DNA from: Planctomycetota bacterium
GTDB lineage: Bacteria > Planctomycetota > UBA1135 > GCA-002686595
Direction of reading: 5' to 3'
DNA length: 34,805 nucleotides
Assembly: GCA_028278425.1 (NCBI GenBank)
Contig: JANQEJ010000214.1
Coordinates: 1-34,805 of the forward strand
The translations under genes and the position numbers were made by a program. Below are positions 24,407 through 32,947 of this stretch, piece by piece. The notes under the pieces are model-generated. The model was not told the origin of the DNA. It saw nothing but the letters and a program-made list of their open reading frames with translations, and made no database searches. How positions within the stretch are numbered: position 1 is the first letter of the stretch; the number at the start of each line of letters is the position of its first letter.

Positions 24407-26605
24407 ATGCGCATCCTCCGAAACTCACTACCCCTCGCCGCAGCCGCGCTCCTTGCCGGCTCCGCCGTCGGCCTGCAGACGCCGGGGGGATCCGACCCCG
24501 GACAGGGCTCCGTCGGCGGCGGCGGCGACGGCTCGACGACCAGTCCGATCGACGACCGCGGCCAGCCCGGCTACGACGGTCCCGGCGATACGGTACCCGG
24601 CGACCCGCCCACCGACCCGCCGTTCGATCCGGGCGGTCCGCCGCCCGGCGACCCCGGCGGCCCGCCGCCGCCGGGACCCGGATCCCCTCCCCAGCCGCCG
24701 GGCTCGCCCCCGCCGCCCGACATCGGCAATCCCGGCACGACGCCGCTCCCGCCGCTCGCGCCGTCGGGACCGCTGACCCCGACGGACTTTGCGAACCTCG
24801 ACCTCACGCAGTGGACCTGGTGGTGGGACTTCAACAAGGAGCCCTGGCTCGCCCTCAAGGACCGGATCTACGCCGCGGACGCGTACACCGGCGGCGACGA
24901 GTACTACCTCGGGCACGGCGCCAGGGACCGCGGTCCCGCCGAACGGCGACCGAGCGACGCCGACGTCTACGGCAAGGTCGTCCCCGCGCTCCTGCACGCG
25001 CTCGACAAGGAGAACGCCGACGACGTGATCGCGGGCGCCCTCATCGCGCTGGCGCGCATCGGTGAGGATCGCGAATCCGACAAGAAGCAAGGCTACGCGA
25101 AGGCGATCACGCGCTTCCTCTACGACGGCGACCAGGCCGTGCTGGAGACCGCGGTGTGCGCTCTCGGCATCCTGGGCGACGACTCCTCCGCTCCCCTTCT
25201 CAGCAACCTGCTCCAGAAGAACAAGGAGGGAAGGACCGCCATCGGCGGGCGCCGCGTGTCCGCGCGGACGCGCGCCTTCGCGGCCTACGCCCTCGGGCTG
25301 CTCGGCCACCAGACCGCCAACGCCGACGTGCGCCACTACGCCGTGCACCAGCTCGTCTGGGCGCTCGAGACGGATCGCTCCGGGACGCAGGACGTGCAGG
25401 CGGCCTGCGTCGCGGCGATCGGCATCATCCCGGTGGCGGACACGGAACCTCCGCTGGAGCCCAAGGTGCGCCGCCGGGACGGGCCGCGTCCCCCGGGCTC
25501 GTCCCTCGCCGGTCAGATCGACTACCTCTTGGACCTTCTGGGGCAGAAGCGACGCGACCGGTTGGTGCGCGCCCAGGTGCCGATCGCCCTGGGCCGCCTG
25601 GTGCAGGCCTCGAACGGACCCAACCGGGAAGCGCTGCGCGCCGCGGTGGCCGAGGAGCTCCTCGACCGGGTCGCCGCCCACCGCCGCGAGCCCCGCGAGG
25701 TCATCCAGTCCTGCACGATCGCGCTCGGCATGCTCGGCGACAACGATACCGACGACCTCGATCGCCGCATCCGGCGCCGACTCGTGCGCATGGAGGACAC
25801 CACCAACGACCTGCCGACGCGCGAGCTCGCGCTGATCGCGCTGGGTCGCGCCTGCGGCCGCGCGGGCGCGGGCGAGCCGGACACGCTGCGCGACGAACGC
25901 AATTACCTGGTCCACGAGCTCGTTCGCGGCGGCACGACGATGCGTCCGTGGGCGGCGCTCGCGATCGGCATCATGGAACGCGGTGCCGCGGGCGGAGGCG
26001 GAAGGCCGAACGCCGGCGCCGCGAAGACGCTGCGGCTTAGCCTGGCGGGCGCGCGCTCCGCCAGGGAGATCGGCGCGTATGCCATCGCCACCGGGCTCCT
26101 GCAGGACCTCGAGAGCGAAGACGTCCTGATCGCGAAGCTCCGCACCGTCGACGAGGAAGAGGCCAAGGGCCACACCGCGGTCGGCATCGGGTTGGTGCCC
26201 GCGCGCAAGGCCGAGGATCAGCTCGTGGCCATCCTGCGCCGCTCGACCTACCGGCCGTCCCTCCTGCGCGATTCGGCCACGGGCCTCGCGGTCATGGGAC
26301 ACGACGCGGTCGGGGGTGAGCTGACCGCGCTCCTCGCGAACGCGCGCGGACTCGCCTCGCAGACCGCGATCTGCACGGCCCTCGGACGCGTGGGCGACGG
26401 CGCCGCGATCGACCCGCTGCTCGAGCTCTTGACCGACGCGACGCTCCCGTCGCGCACCCGCGCATTCGCGGCCGCCGCCCTCGGCTGGGTGGCGGACAAG
26501 GACGACCTGCCCTGGAACACGGTGCTCTCGGTCGACGTGAACTACCACGCCGCGACGCCCACGCTCTTCGACACGCAGGGCTTCGGCATCCTCAATCTCC
26601 TCTAG
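24407..26605 (+). CDS. Secreted HEAT-repeat protein, array copy 4
   Basis: A 732-aa protein, the longest copy because of its extended Pro/Gly/Asp linker (about residues 25-125). Signal peptide MRILRNSLPLAAAALLAGSAVG. The GPGDTVP word survives inside the linker (GYDGPGDTVPGDP). The Trp box starts at W136 (W-T-WWW-DFNKEPWLALK), then GGDEYYLGHG. HEAT landmarks: VCALGILGDDSSAPLL, RTRAFAAYALGLLGH, LVRAQVPIALGRLV, EVIQSCTIALGMLGDNDTDD, ALAIGIMERG and AICTALGRVGDG. The tail is LPWNTVLSVDVNY ... GFGILNLL. It begins 3 bases after copy 3 and ends 5 bases before copy 5, so copies 3-5 form one operon. Confidence 0.87.
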   Translation: MRILRNSLPLAAAALLAGSAVGLQTPGGSDPGQGSVGGGGDGSTTSPIDDRGQPGYDGPGDTVPGDPPTDPPFDPGGPPPGDPGGPPPPGPGSPPQPPGSPPPPDIGNPGTTPLPPLAPSGPLTPTDFANLDLTQWTWWWDFNKEPWLALKDRIYAADAYTGGDEYYLGHGARDRGPAERRPSDADVYGKVVPALLHALDKENADDVIAGALIALARIGEDRESDKKQGYAKAITRFLYDGDQAVLETAVCALGILGDDSSAPLLSNLLQKNKEGRTAIGGRRVSARTRAFAAYALGLLGHQTANADVRHYAVHQLVWALETDRSGTQDVQAACVAAIGIIPVADTEPPLEPKVRRRDGPRPPGSSLAGQIDYLLDLLGQKRRDRLVRAQVPIALGRLVQASNGPNREALRAAVAEELLDRVAAHRREPREVIQSCTIALGMLGDNDTDDLDRRIRRRLVRMEDTTNDLPTRELALIALGRACGRAGAGEPDTLRDERNYLVHELVRGGTTMRPWAALAIGIMERGAAGGGGRPNAGAAKTLRLSLAGARSAREIGAYAIATGLLQDLESEDVLIAKLRTVDEEEAKGHTAVGIGLVPARKAEDQLVAILRRSTYRPSLLRDSATGLAVMGHDAVGGELTALLANARGLASQTAICTALGRVGDGAAIDPLLELLTDATLPSRTRAFAAAALGWVADKDDLPWNTVLSVDVNYHAATPTLFDTQGFGILNLL

Positions 26606-26610
26606 CGAGC

Positions 26611-28626
26611 ATGCGCTTCCACTTCGTTGCCGCCCTGGCCGCGCACCTCGCGCTGGCGCCCGCACTCGTCGCGCAGTGCGATCCGCCGACCGCGGGACCG
26701 GGGCCGGGGCCGGCCAGCCCGGGACCCGGCTTTCCGCTGGCCCCCGGCACCGGGCCGACCGGACCCGGCGGTCCCGGCCGGCCGACGGTGACGGGCGGGG
26801 GCACCGCCGCGGCGATCGGCGACGAGGCGCACTGGTCGACCTGGTGGCTGCTCCACCGCGAGCACTACCTCGATCTCCGCGCGCACGTGCGCGACGACGG
26901 TCCCGTCTCGGGCACCGAGAGCTTCTACCTCGGCCGTGGCCAGACCGACGACGTCCGCCGAGCGAGCTTGGGCCCCGGCCCCGATCAGCTTGCGACCGAC
27001 GTCCTGCCCGCAGTGCTCACCCTCCTCGCCAAGGATCCGCCGGCGCAGATCGCGGGCGGCGCGCTCCTGACCGCGGCGAAGACCGCGCGCGCGCTCGACA
27101 CGCTGACGCGTGCGAACACCGCAGCGGTCCTGCGCGAGTACCTCGCGCACGCCAACCGCCCCGTCGCGGAGGCGGCGGTCATCGCGCTGGGGCTCCTGGC
27201 GCACGAGATGGAGGCGCCGCGCCTCGCTTCCCTGCTGCACGACGAAGCCGCGGGACGCGAGCTCCTGGGCAAAAGGCGGGGCGAGGTGCCGCTGCGCATG
27301 CGCGCGATGGCGGCCTACGCCCTGGGCCTCCTCGGCCGTCACACGTCGCGGGAGGACGTGCGCCGCTACTGCGTTCACCACCTCGCCCGCGCCCTCGAAG
27401 AGGATCTCTCGGCGACGCGCGACGCCGAGGTCGCCTGCGTGCTGGCGATCGGCTGGATCCCGCTCGCCGACGGCGGCGCGGTCGTTTCCGACGACGGCGG
27501 CGACGTACCTCCGAGCGCTTCGCGCGACGGCCAGCTCGCGCTCCTCGCCGGCATCCTGAGCGGCGACTTCCAGCACCGGCTGCCCCGGGCCAACGCGGCC
27601 ACGGCGTTCGCCCAGCTCCTGGCGGACCTCCCAGAGGAGCGGCGCGATGCGTGGAAGGAGCGGGTGGTACCGGACATGCTGCGCGCGATCGACTCCAAGG
27701 CGCGCGAGCCGCGCGAGGTCGTCCAGAGCGTGGTGCTCGCCCTCGGCGAGCTCGGCGACGCGGACGACGACCCGCTCGACGCGCGCATCCGCCGCGCCCT
27801 GCGCGCCGTTCCCGAGGACCTGAGCGACCGCTTGGCGCGCAACGCCTCGCTGGTGGCGCTTGCGCGGATCGCGACGCGTCCCGGAAGGGAACCCCTCCCA
27901 TCCGCGGCGACGACCACGATCGAGCGGCACCTGCTGCAGCACCTCGCCCGCGGACGCACCGACGCGCGGGCCTGGGCCGGCCTCGCCCTCGGCGTGCTCG
28001 GACGCGGCCTCGAGCGCGAGCAGGTGAACGTTTCCGCCGATACGCGCAACGCGTTGCGCGCGGCTTTCGCGACCGCGTCCAGCCCGACCGACGAGGCCGC
28101 CTACGCGCTCGCCCTCGGGCTCTGCCGCGACCACACGTCCGTCGACGCCCTGATCGAGAACCTCGGCGGCAGCGACCCGTTCCTCCGCGGGCGCTCGGCC
28201 GTCGCGCTCGGGCTCGCGGGCGACACCCGGGCCATCGAGCCCCTGCGGGAGCTCCTGCGCGAGTCCACCTCCCGTCCCGAGCTTCTGCTCGCGGCGTCGG
28301 AAGCGCTCGCGCTCCTCGCCGACAAGTCGGTCGTCCCCGAGCTGACGGCGATGCTCGCGCGCGCCGGCGCGATGGCGTCGCGGGCCACCGCGGCCGGCTG
28401 CCTGGGCCGGGTTGGCGACGCGCGAGCGGTGGAACCGCTCCTGAAGACCGCCACCCGCGCCAACCAGACCGACGCAGCGCGCGCCGCCGCCCTCGCGGGG
28501 CTCGGCCACGTCGTCGCCCCCGACCCGCTTCCCTGGAAAGCACCCCTCTCCCTGGCACTGAACCTGCAGGCTGCCCCGGCGACTCTGATCGATGCCACCG
28601 GGGCGGGCCTCCTCAACCGCCCATGA
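26611..28626 (+). CDS. Secreted HEAT-repeat protein, array copy 5 (divergent)
   Basis: A 671-aa protein. Signal peptide MRFHFVAALAAHLALAPALVA followed by QCDPP; the Cys is one residue off a lipobox position, so it is probably not a lipoprotein. The Gly/Pro linker is short (about 45 residues) and lacks the GPGDTVP word. The Trp box is altered (W75-ST-WW-LLHREHYLDLR), then GTESFYLGRG. HEAT landmarks: VIALGLLAHE, RMRAMAAYALGLLG, LPRANAATAFAQLL, EVVQSVVLALGELGDADDDPLD and ATAAGCLGRVGDARAV. The tail LPWKAPLSLALNL ... GAGLLNRP has lost the usual LNLL ending. Starts 5 bases after copy 4. It is more divergent than copies 1-4, perhaps with another partner. Confidence 0.86.
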   Translation: MRFHFVAALAAHLALAPALVAQCDPPTAGPGPGPASPGPGFPLAPGTGPTGPGGPGRPTVTGGGTAAAIGDEAHWSTWWLLHREHYLDLRAHVRDDGPVSGTESFYLGRGQTDDVRRASLGPGPDQLATDVLPAVLTLLAKDPPAQIAGGALLTAAKTARALDTLTRANTAAVLREYLAHANRPVAEAAVIALGLLAHEMEAPRLASLLHDEAAGRELLGKRRGEVPLRMRAMAAYALGLLGRHTSREDVRRYCVHHLARALEEDLSATRDAEVACVLAIGWIPLADGGAVVSDDGGDVPPSASRDGQLALLAGILSGDFQHRLPRANAATAFAQLLADLPEERRDAWKERVVPDMLRAIDSKAREPREVVQSVVLALGELGDADDDPLDARIRRALRAVPEDLSDRLARNASLVALARIATRPGREPLPSAATTTIERHLLQHLARGRTDARAWAGLALGVLGRGLEREQVNVSADTRNALRAAFATASSPTDEAAYALALGLCRDHTSVDALIENLGGSDPFLRGRSAVALGLAGDTRAIEPLRELLRESTSRPELLLAASEALALLADKSVVPELTAMLARAGAMASRATAAGCLGRVGDARAVEPLLKTATRANQTDAARAAALAGLGHVVAPDPLPWKAPLSLALNLQAAPATLIDATGAGLLNRP

Positions 28627-28687
28627 CGCAGCCAAGCCCCTCCCCGCCGTAACCCGCCCGAAACCCGGGATATCCATATTGGGAAGC

Positions 28688-30799
28688 ATGAAAGCCGCGG
28701 TCCAAACCTGCCTCTTCGTCGGACTCCTCGCCTCGCCGTTCGCGCTCCCAGTCGCCGCCCAGGGCGGCCACGGTGGTGCCGGCGGAGGCGGCGCCGGGGG
28801 GACCTACACCGGCCCCGGTGACACCACTCCACAGCCGACGCCCAACGACTCCCCGCCCCCGCCCCCCACGCCGGGGCCCTCCGACACCGGCGGCGGTACC
28901 CGCGGCGGCCAGCCCGGGCCCGGCCAACCGCCGACGCCGGCCAACCCGGGGGGGCTTCCGACCGGCGTCGCACCGCCGCTGCCGCCGGACGAGCCCACCA
29001 CTCCCGACGGCCAGCCGCCGGTGGCCGACGCGAGCTCCTGGCAGCTCTGGTGGCACTACAACCGCTGGGATTCGCTGCCCGTCGGCCGCGCCCGGGAGCT
29101 CCTGGCCACGACCGGCGCGAGCGAGTTCTTCCTCGGGCGCGGGCAGAAGCCGCAGACCGCCGGCATCCTCCGCGCGAGCGAGCAGGAGATCACGACCGTC
29201 GTGCGCCCGGCGCTCTTGAACGTCTTGCGCCAAGGAGGTCGAAACGAGCTTGTGACGCACGCCCTGCTCGCGCTCGCAAAGTTGCGCGATTACCAGGTAC
29301 AGGGCACGTGGACCTTCGACGCGGCGGCGCGCCACTACATGCGCGACAACAACCAGGACGTGGCCGAGAAGGCTCTGCTCGCCCTCGGCGTCCGCGGCAA
29401 GGCGTCCTCGTTCCAGCTTCTCTCGGCCGTGCTCGCCGACGACCGGGTGGGACGCGACCTCGTCGGCCGGTCGCGCGTCGGCCACCGCCTGCGGGCCTAC
29501 GCGGTTTACGGGATGGCCCTGCTCGCCGACCGCAACACCGATCCGGGGTTCCGCGCCAAGGTCTACAACCGGCTCGCGTTCGCCCTCGAGGACGATCGAC
29601 CGGAGGTTCGAGCCGCCGCGGCGATGGCGATCGGTTTCACGGCCCTGCCGCCCGCTCCGACGGCCGGCGACGTCACCGCGGCGCCGAAGACCCCGACGCG
29701 GGAGCAGCAGGTGCAAACCCTGATCGCCTTCTTCCAAGACAAGAAGAAGGGCATGCTCCCCCGCTCGCAAGCGCCGAACGCCCTGGCGCGACTGCTCGAG
29801 GACGCGCCCGAGGCGCTCCGCGAGGAAGGCGCCCGCGCGCTGCTCGCGGCCACCGGCCGGCGTTCGTCGGAGCCGACGGAGGTTCGCAACGGCGCGGTGA
29901 TCGCGCTCGGGAGCATCGGCAACGCCGGCGCCACCGCGCTCGACGCGGACATCCGCGATCAGCTCGAGCGTGTCATCACGGGCCCGGGAGCGGATCGCGT
30001 GACGCGGTACCTCGCCTTGATCTCGCTCGCGCAGGTCTCGCGCCGCATGGGCGAGGGCGAGGCCCCTCTGGCCGCGATGCCGCAGACCCGCCGCTTCCTG
30101 CTGCGCCACTTCGCCCGCAGCCGCGGGCAGACCATGGCGTGGACCGCCCTCGCGCTGGGTCTGCTCGAGGAAAACGCCGCGGAGCGGGGCGACATGCCCT
30201 CGTCCGACGCCGCCGACGCGCTGCGCACCGAGCTGAAGAAGAGCCGGTCCGCCGACGTCGTCGGGGCCGTGGCCCTCGGCCTCGGCATGATGCGCGACGT
30301 CGAGTCCCAGGACCTTCTGCTCGAACGCGCGAAGGAAGCCGGATCGGCCCCGGTACGCGGTTACGCCGCGCTGGCCCTCGGCATGATCGGCACCACCGAG
30401 GACCTCGAGCCGCTGCGCGAGCTTCTGCGCAAGTCGGCGAACCGGCCGGGCACGCTCCAGCACGTCGCCATCGGGCTGTCGCTTCTCGGCGACACCCAGA
30501 CGGGGCCGATGCTGGCCGACCTCCTCACGCACGCCTCGTCGCCGGCCGTTCAGGCCTCGATCGCCGCGGCGATGGGGTGGGTCAAGGATCCCCGGCCGCT
30601 GCCCGAGCTCTCGAGCAGGCTGATCGATCGCGGAACGAACGACACGTCGCGCGCCTGGACCGCGGTCGCGGTCGGCCGGATCTGCGACCCCGAGGATCTG
30701 CCGTGGAACGCGCGGTTCTCGATCGGCGTCAACTACGACGTCGCGCTCCAGACGCTGGTCGACGCCGACACGCGCAGGGGATTGCTGGACCTGCCGTAA
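28688..30799 (+). CDS. Secreted HEAT-repeat protein, array copy 6 (most divergent)
   Basis: A 703-aa protein. Signal peptide MKAAVQTCLFVGLLASPFALPVAA, then a Gly-rich stretch leading into GGTYTGPGDTTPQP, a recognisable form of the copy 1/2 motif placed a dozen residues inside, and a long Pro/Gly/Thr linker. The Trp box is W118-QL-WW-HYNRWDSLPV, then GASEFFLGRG. HEAT landmarks: LLALGVRGKA, RLRAYAVYGMALLA, LPRSQAPNALARLL, EVRNGAVIALGSIGN and ALALGLLEENA. The tail LPWNARFSIGVNY ... RRGLLDLP is altered at the end. ATG 28688 begins the signal peptide; upstream codons in frame are unrelated. It is 61 bases after copy 5 and convergent (9 bases) with the next gene. Its strongest difference from the others is in the Trp box and tail. 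Confidence 0.86.
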   Translation: MKAAVQTCLFVGLLASPFALPVAAQGGHGGAGGGGAGGTYTGPGDTTPQPTPNDSPPPPPTPGPSDTGGGTRGGQPGPGQPPTPANPGGLPTGVAPPLPPDEPTTPDGQPPVADASSWQLWWHYNRWDSLPVGRARELLATTGASEFFLGRGQKPQTAGILRASEQEITTVVRPALLNVLRQGGRNELVTHALLALAKLRDYQVQGTWTFDAAARHYMRDNNQDVAEKALLALGVRGKASSFQLLSAVLADDRVGRDLVGRSRVGHRLRAYAVYGMALLADRNTDPGFRAKVYNRLAFALEDDRPEVRAAAAMAIGFTALPPAPTAGDVTAAPKTPTREQQVQTLIAFFQDKKKGMLPRSQAPNALARLLEDAPEALREEGARALLAATGRRSSEPTEVRNGAVIALGSIGNAGATALDADIRDQLERVITGPGADRVTRYLALISLAQVSRRMGEGEAPLAAMPQTRRFLLRHFARSRGQTMAWTALALGLLEENAAERGDMPSSDAADALRTELKKSRSADVVGAVALGLGMMRDVESQDLLLERAKEAGSAPVRGYAALALGMIGTTEDLEPLRELLRKSANRPGTLQHVAIGLSLLGDTQTGPMLADLLTHASSPAVQASIAAAMGWVKDPRPLPELSSRLIDRGTNDTSRAWTAVAVGRICDPEDLPWNARFSIGVNYDVALQTLVDADTRRGLLDLP

Positions 30800-30808
30800 G
30801 CGGCGGCG

Positions 30809-31330
30809 TCACTTCTTCAGCGCCAGCCCGACGATTCCCAGTCCGGACGCGGCGAGAAGCGCGAGGGAGACCCAGCGCGCCCGCGCGAGCGCGGTGTCGC
30901 GCCGGCTGGCGGCCTGCTCGAGGCGCCTCGCTCGCCGCTCGAAGTCGGTCGCGTCCGCGGCCCAGGCGGCGCGCTCCGCTTCGGAGAGCTCTGTTCGCTG
31001 CACCGCCCGTCCGAGCCGCTCGGAGAGCGCAAGCGACGATTCGACGTCGCGCAGCCAGATCGCCGCCGAGACGGCGCGATGGAGCAGGAAGAGGTCCTCG
31101 GGAAAGAGCTCGAGCCCCCGCCGGGCGGTGGCCAGCGAGGCCGCGAAGTCGCGCGTCCGATAGAAGAGATCCACCTCTCCCCGGTGCCGCAGCAGCGGGT
31201 CGTCCACGGTTTGCAGCGCCTCCCAGGATTCGCCATAGGCCCCCTCGTCCATGAGCGCCCGCGCGGTGTCGTAGGCTTCGTCGACCGCCGGGGTCGCCGC
31301 GAGAAGGAGAACGGCCAGGTACGCGCTCAC
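30809..31330 (-). CDS. TPR-like single-pass membrane protein
   Basis: Not assigned to a named family. A 173-aa protein with a short hydrophobic N-terminus (SAYLAVLLLAATPA, a likely signal peptide), helical TPR-like repeats (YDTARALMDEGAYGESWEAL, LFYRTRDFAASLATARRGLELFPED, LFLLHRAVSAAIWLRDVESSLAL), an Arg/Ala-rich helix and a C-terminal transmembrane segment WVSLALLAASGLGIVGLALKK. This is the shape of a periplasmic tail-anchored TPR adaptor. The start is GTG 31330, overlapping the stop of the gene upstream by four bases (GTGA), so it is translationally coupled to the spermidine-synthase-like membrane protein. It is convergent with HEAT copy 6. Confidence 0.75.
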   Translation of the reverse strand: MSAYLAVLLLAATPAVDEAYDTARALMDEGAYGESWEALQTVDDPLLRHRGEVDLFYRTRDFAASLATARRGLELFPEDLFLLHRAVSAAIWLRDVESSLALSERLGRAVQRTELSEAERAAWAADATDFERRARRLEQAASRRDTALARARWVSLALLAASGLGIVGLALKK

Positions 31331-32937
31331 CCGCCGGCCCCCGCCAGGCGCGCGCGACCTTCCCGAAGCGAGCGCAGCTCCAGCTTATCGATGGGGTTCT
31401 GGTCATCGGTGAGAACGAGCCCCCCGTCGGAGACGACGCGGAACGACCCCGGAACCTCGAGCTGCGCGAGGAGCCGCCGCGCCACCTCGCCCGCCGGCGC
31501 CGCCAACCCTTCGCCTTCCAGGGGCAGCCCGCCGCCGCGACGGGCGTAGAGCACGAAGTTGCGCGAGCTCGGGACGCGCACGAGCAGGACCGGCGCGTCG
31601 AACGCCGCGCTGCAGGTGGACGCCACCGCCGAGACCACCGGGTCGTCGAAGCCGAAGCCGCCCAGGTTGGCCGCAAGCCAGCCTCCAGGCGCCAGCCGCT
31701 CGCGGACGGCGGCGAAGAACTCCCGCGTGGAAAGGTGCGGCGGGATCTCAACCTGGTTCGCGTAGCAGTCGAGCACGACGAGGTCCCAAGGTTCGTCCGG
31801 CGCGCGCAGCGCGACGCGCGCATCGACGCCGGACGCGACGCGCCGATCCTCCACGCCGTCGACGAGGTCCATGTGGGCCCGCGCGAGGTCGAGGACCGTC
31901 GGGTCGAGCTCGACGCCGGCCAGGTCCAGCGTCAATCCGGCCGGGCTCGCCCCCTCGAGCACCCGCCACGCCGTCCCCGCTCCCAACCCGAGCACCTGCA
32001 CACGGAACCGGCCGGTCCCACCGCTCCAGTGGAGCGGGAGCGCGAAGTAGTTGTAGTAGTAGCCCTCGGGGAGCAACCCCGGCTCCGGCTGCCAGACCGA
32101 CTGGAACGAGTCGAAGCCCTCGTTCACCTGGAGGTGACGCATCGGCGGGTCGAACGCGACGTTCTCCGCGACGCGGACCGACTGGTAGGCCGACTCCTCC
32201 GCGGCGAGAAGCTCCCAGCCTTCGGCCAGATCGGGTCCGGTGGCGCGCGAGAGCACGAGTCCCCCTCCCACGGCCAGCAGGGCCGCCGCTGCGATCGTCT
32301 TCGCTCCCCGGCCGAGCAGCACGGCGACGAGCCCGGCCAGGCCGAACGCGCACGCCGCTCCGAGAAACGTCGCGCTGAGCCCGATGCCCGGCACGAACCA
32401 GTGGCTCGTGCCGAACACGCCGACGAGGCTGCCCGCCGTCGAAGCGGCGAGCACGCGCCCCCCCGCCCGGCCGGCGTGACCTGACTCGACTCGCTGGACC
32501 GCCTCCACCGCGAGCGGGGCGACCGCTCCGAGCAGCGTCGCGGGCGGCAGGAACAGGACGAGCGACGCCGCGAGGCTACCCCAGAGGATCAGCGCGGCGG
32601 CTTCGTCCAGGGCGAGCTCGGACGGCAGGAAGAGCTCGGCCACCGCGCCGGCGCCGAAAGGGAGCCACGCGGTAAAGGCCGCCGCGACGCACAGCACTCC
32701 CCCGAGCCGCGCCAGCGGCAGCGCTCCCGCGGACAGGCGTGCGCCGACGAGATACCCCAACGACAGCGCGAGCAGGATGACGCCGATCACGTTGGTCCAG
32801 ACGACGAGACTGGTGCCGAACCACGGAGCCAGCAGCCGGACCGCGGCCAGCTCCACGGTCATCGTCCCCGCGCCGGCCACGGTCGCCAGCGTCAGCACCA
32901 GGTGCGCCGAGGCGCGGGGTGGATCGGCCTCGGCCAT
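31327..32937 (-). CDS. Membrane-fused spermidine-synthase-like protein
   Basis: A 536-aa protein with an N-terminal membrane part of six to eight helices (starting TVELAAVRLLAPWFGTSLVV WTNVIG, then LGYLVGARLS) and a C-terminal spermidine-synthase/methyltransferase fold. The second part has VQVLGLGAGTAWRVLEG (glycine loop), AGVELDPTVLDLARAHM (acid binding SAM/dcSAM ribose), and PWDLVVLDCYANQVEIPPHLSTREFF, the DxY-type active-site segment of fused MFS/spermidine-synthase proteins. Their true substrate is not established; aminopropyl transfer in the membrane is only implied by homology. ATG 32937 starts the first helix. It overlaps the TPR-like gene downstream (GTGA). Confidence 0.87.
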   Translation of the reverse strand: MAEADPPRASAHLVLTLATVAGAGTMTVELAAVRLLAPWFGTSLVVWTNVIGVILLALSLGYLVGARLSAGALPLARLGGVLCVAAAFTAWLPFGAGAVAELFLPSELALDEAAALILWGSLAASLVLFLPPATLLGAVAPLAVEAVQRVESGHAGRAGGRVLAASTAGSLVGVFGTSHWFVPGIGLSATFLGAACAFGLAGLVAVLLGRGAKTIAAAALLAVGGGLVLSRATGPDLAEGWELLAAEESAYQSVRVAENVAFDPPMRHLQVNEGFDSFQSVWQPEPGLLPEGYYYNYFALPLHWSGGTGRFRVQVLGLGAGTAWRVLEGASPAGLTLDLAGVELDPTVLDLARAHMDLVDGVEDRRVASGVDARVALRAPDEPWDLVVLDCYANQVEIPPHLSTREFFAAVRERLAPGGWLAANLGGFGFDDPVVSAVASTCSAAFDAPVLLVRVPSSRNFVLYARRGGGLPLEGEGLAAPAGEVARRLLAQLEVPGSFRVVSDGGLVLTDDQNPIDKLELRSLREGRARLAGAGG

Positions 32938-32947
32938 GCTCCTCCGG

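Larger units (their letters stand above)
17768..30799 (+). repeat. Tandem array of six paralogous secreted HEAT-repeat genes
   Basis: Six consecutive full-length genes on one strand share the same architecture (signal peptide, Gly/Pro linker, Trp box, HEAT solenoid, LPW tail). Gaps are 225, 171, 3, 5 and 61 bases. Every copy is intact, without frameshift or internal stop. Identity is protein-level; there is no obvious recent DNA-level repeat, so the duplications are old. Confidence 0.85.

Noticed and set aside
26611..26690. HEAT copy 5 as a lipoprotein (Cys after the signal peptide)
   Set aside because: The residues before the Cys are LVAQ; Gln at -1 does not fit a lipobox, while VA before Q suits ordinary signal peptidase.
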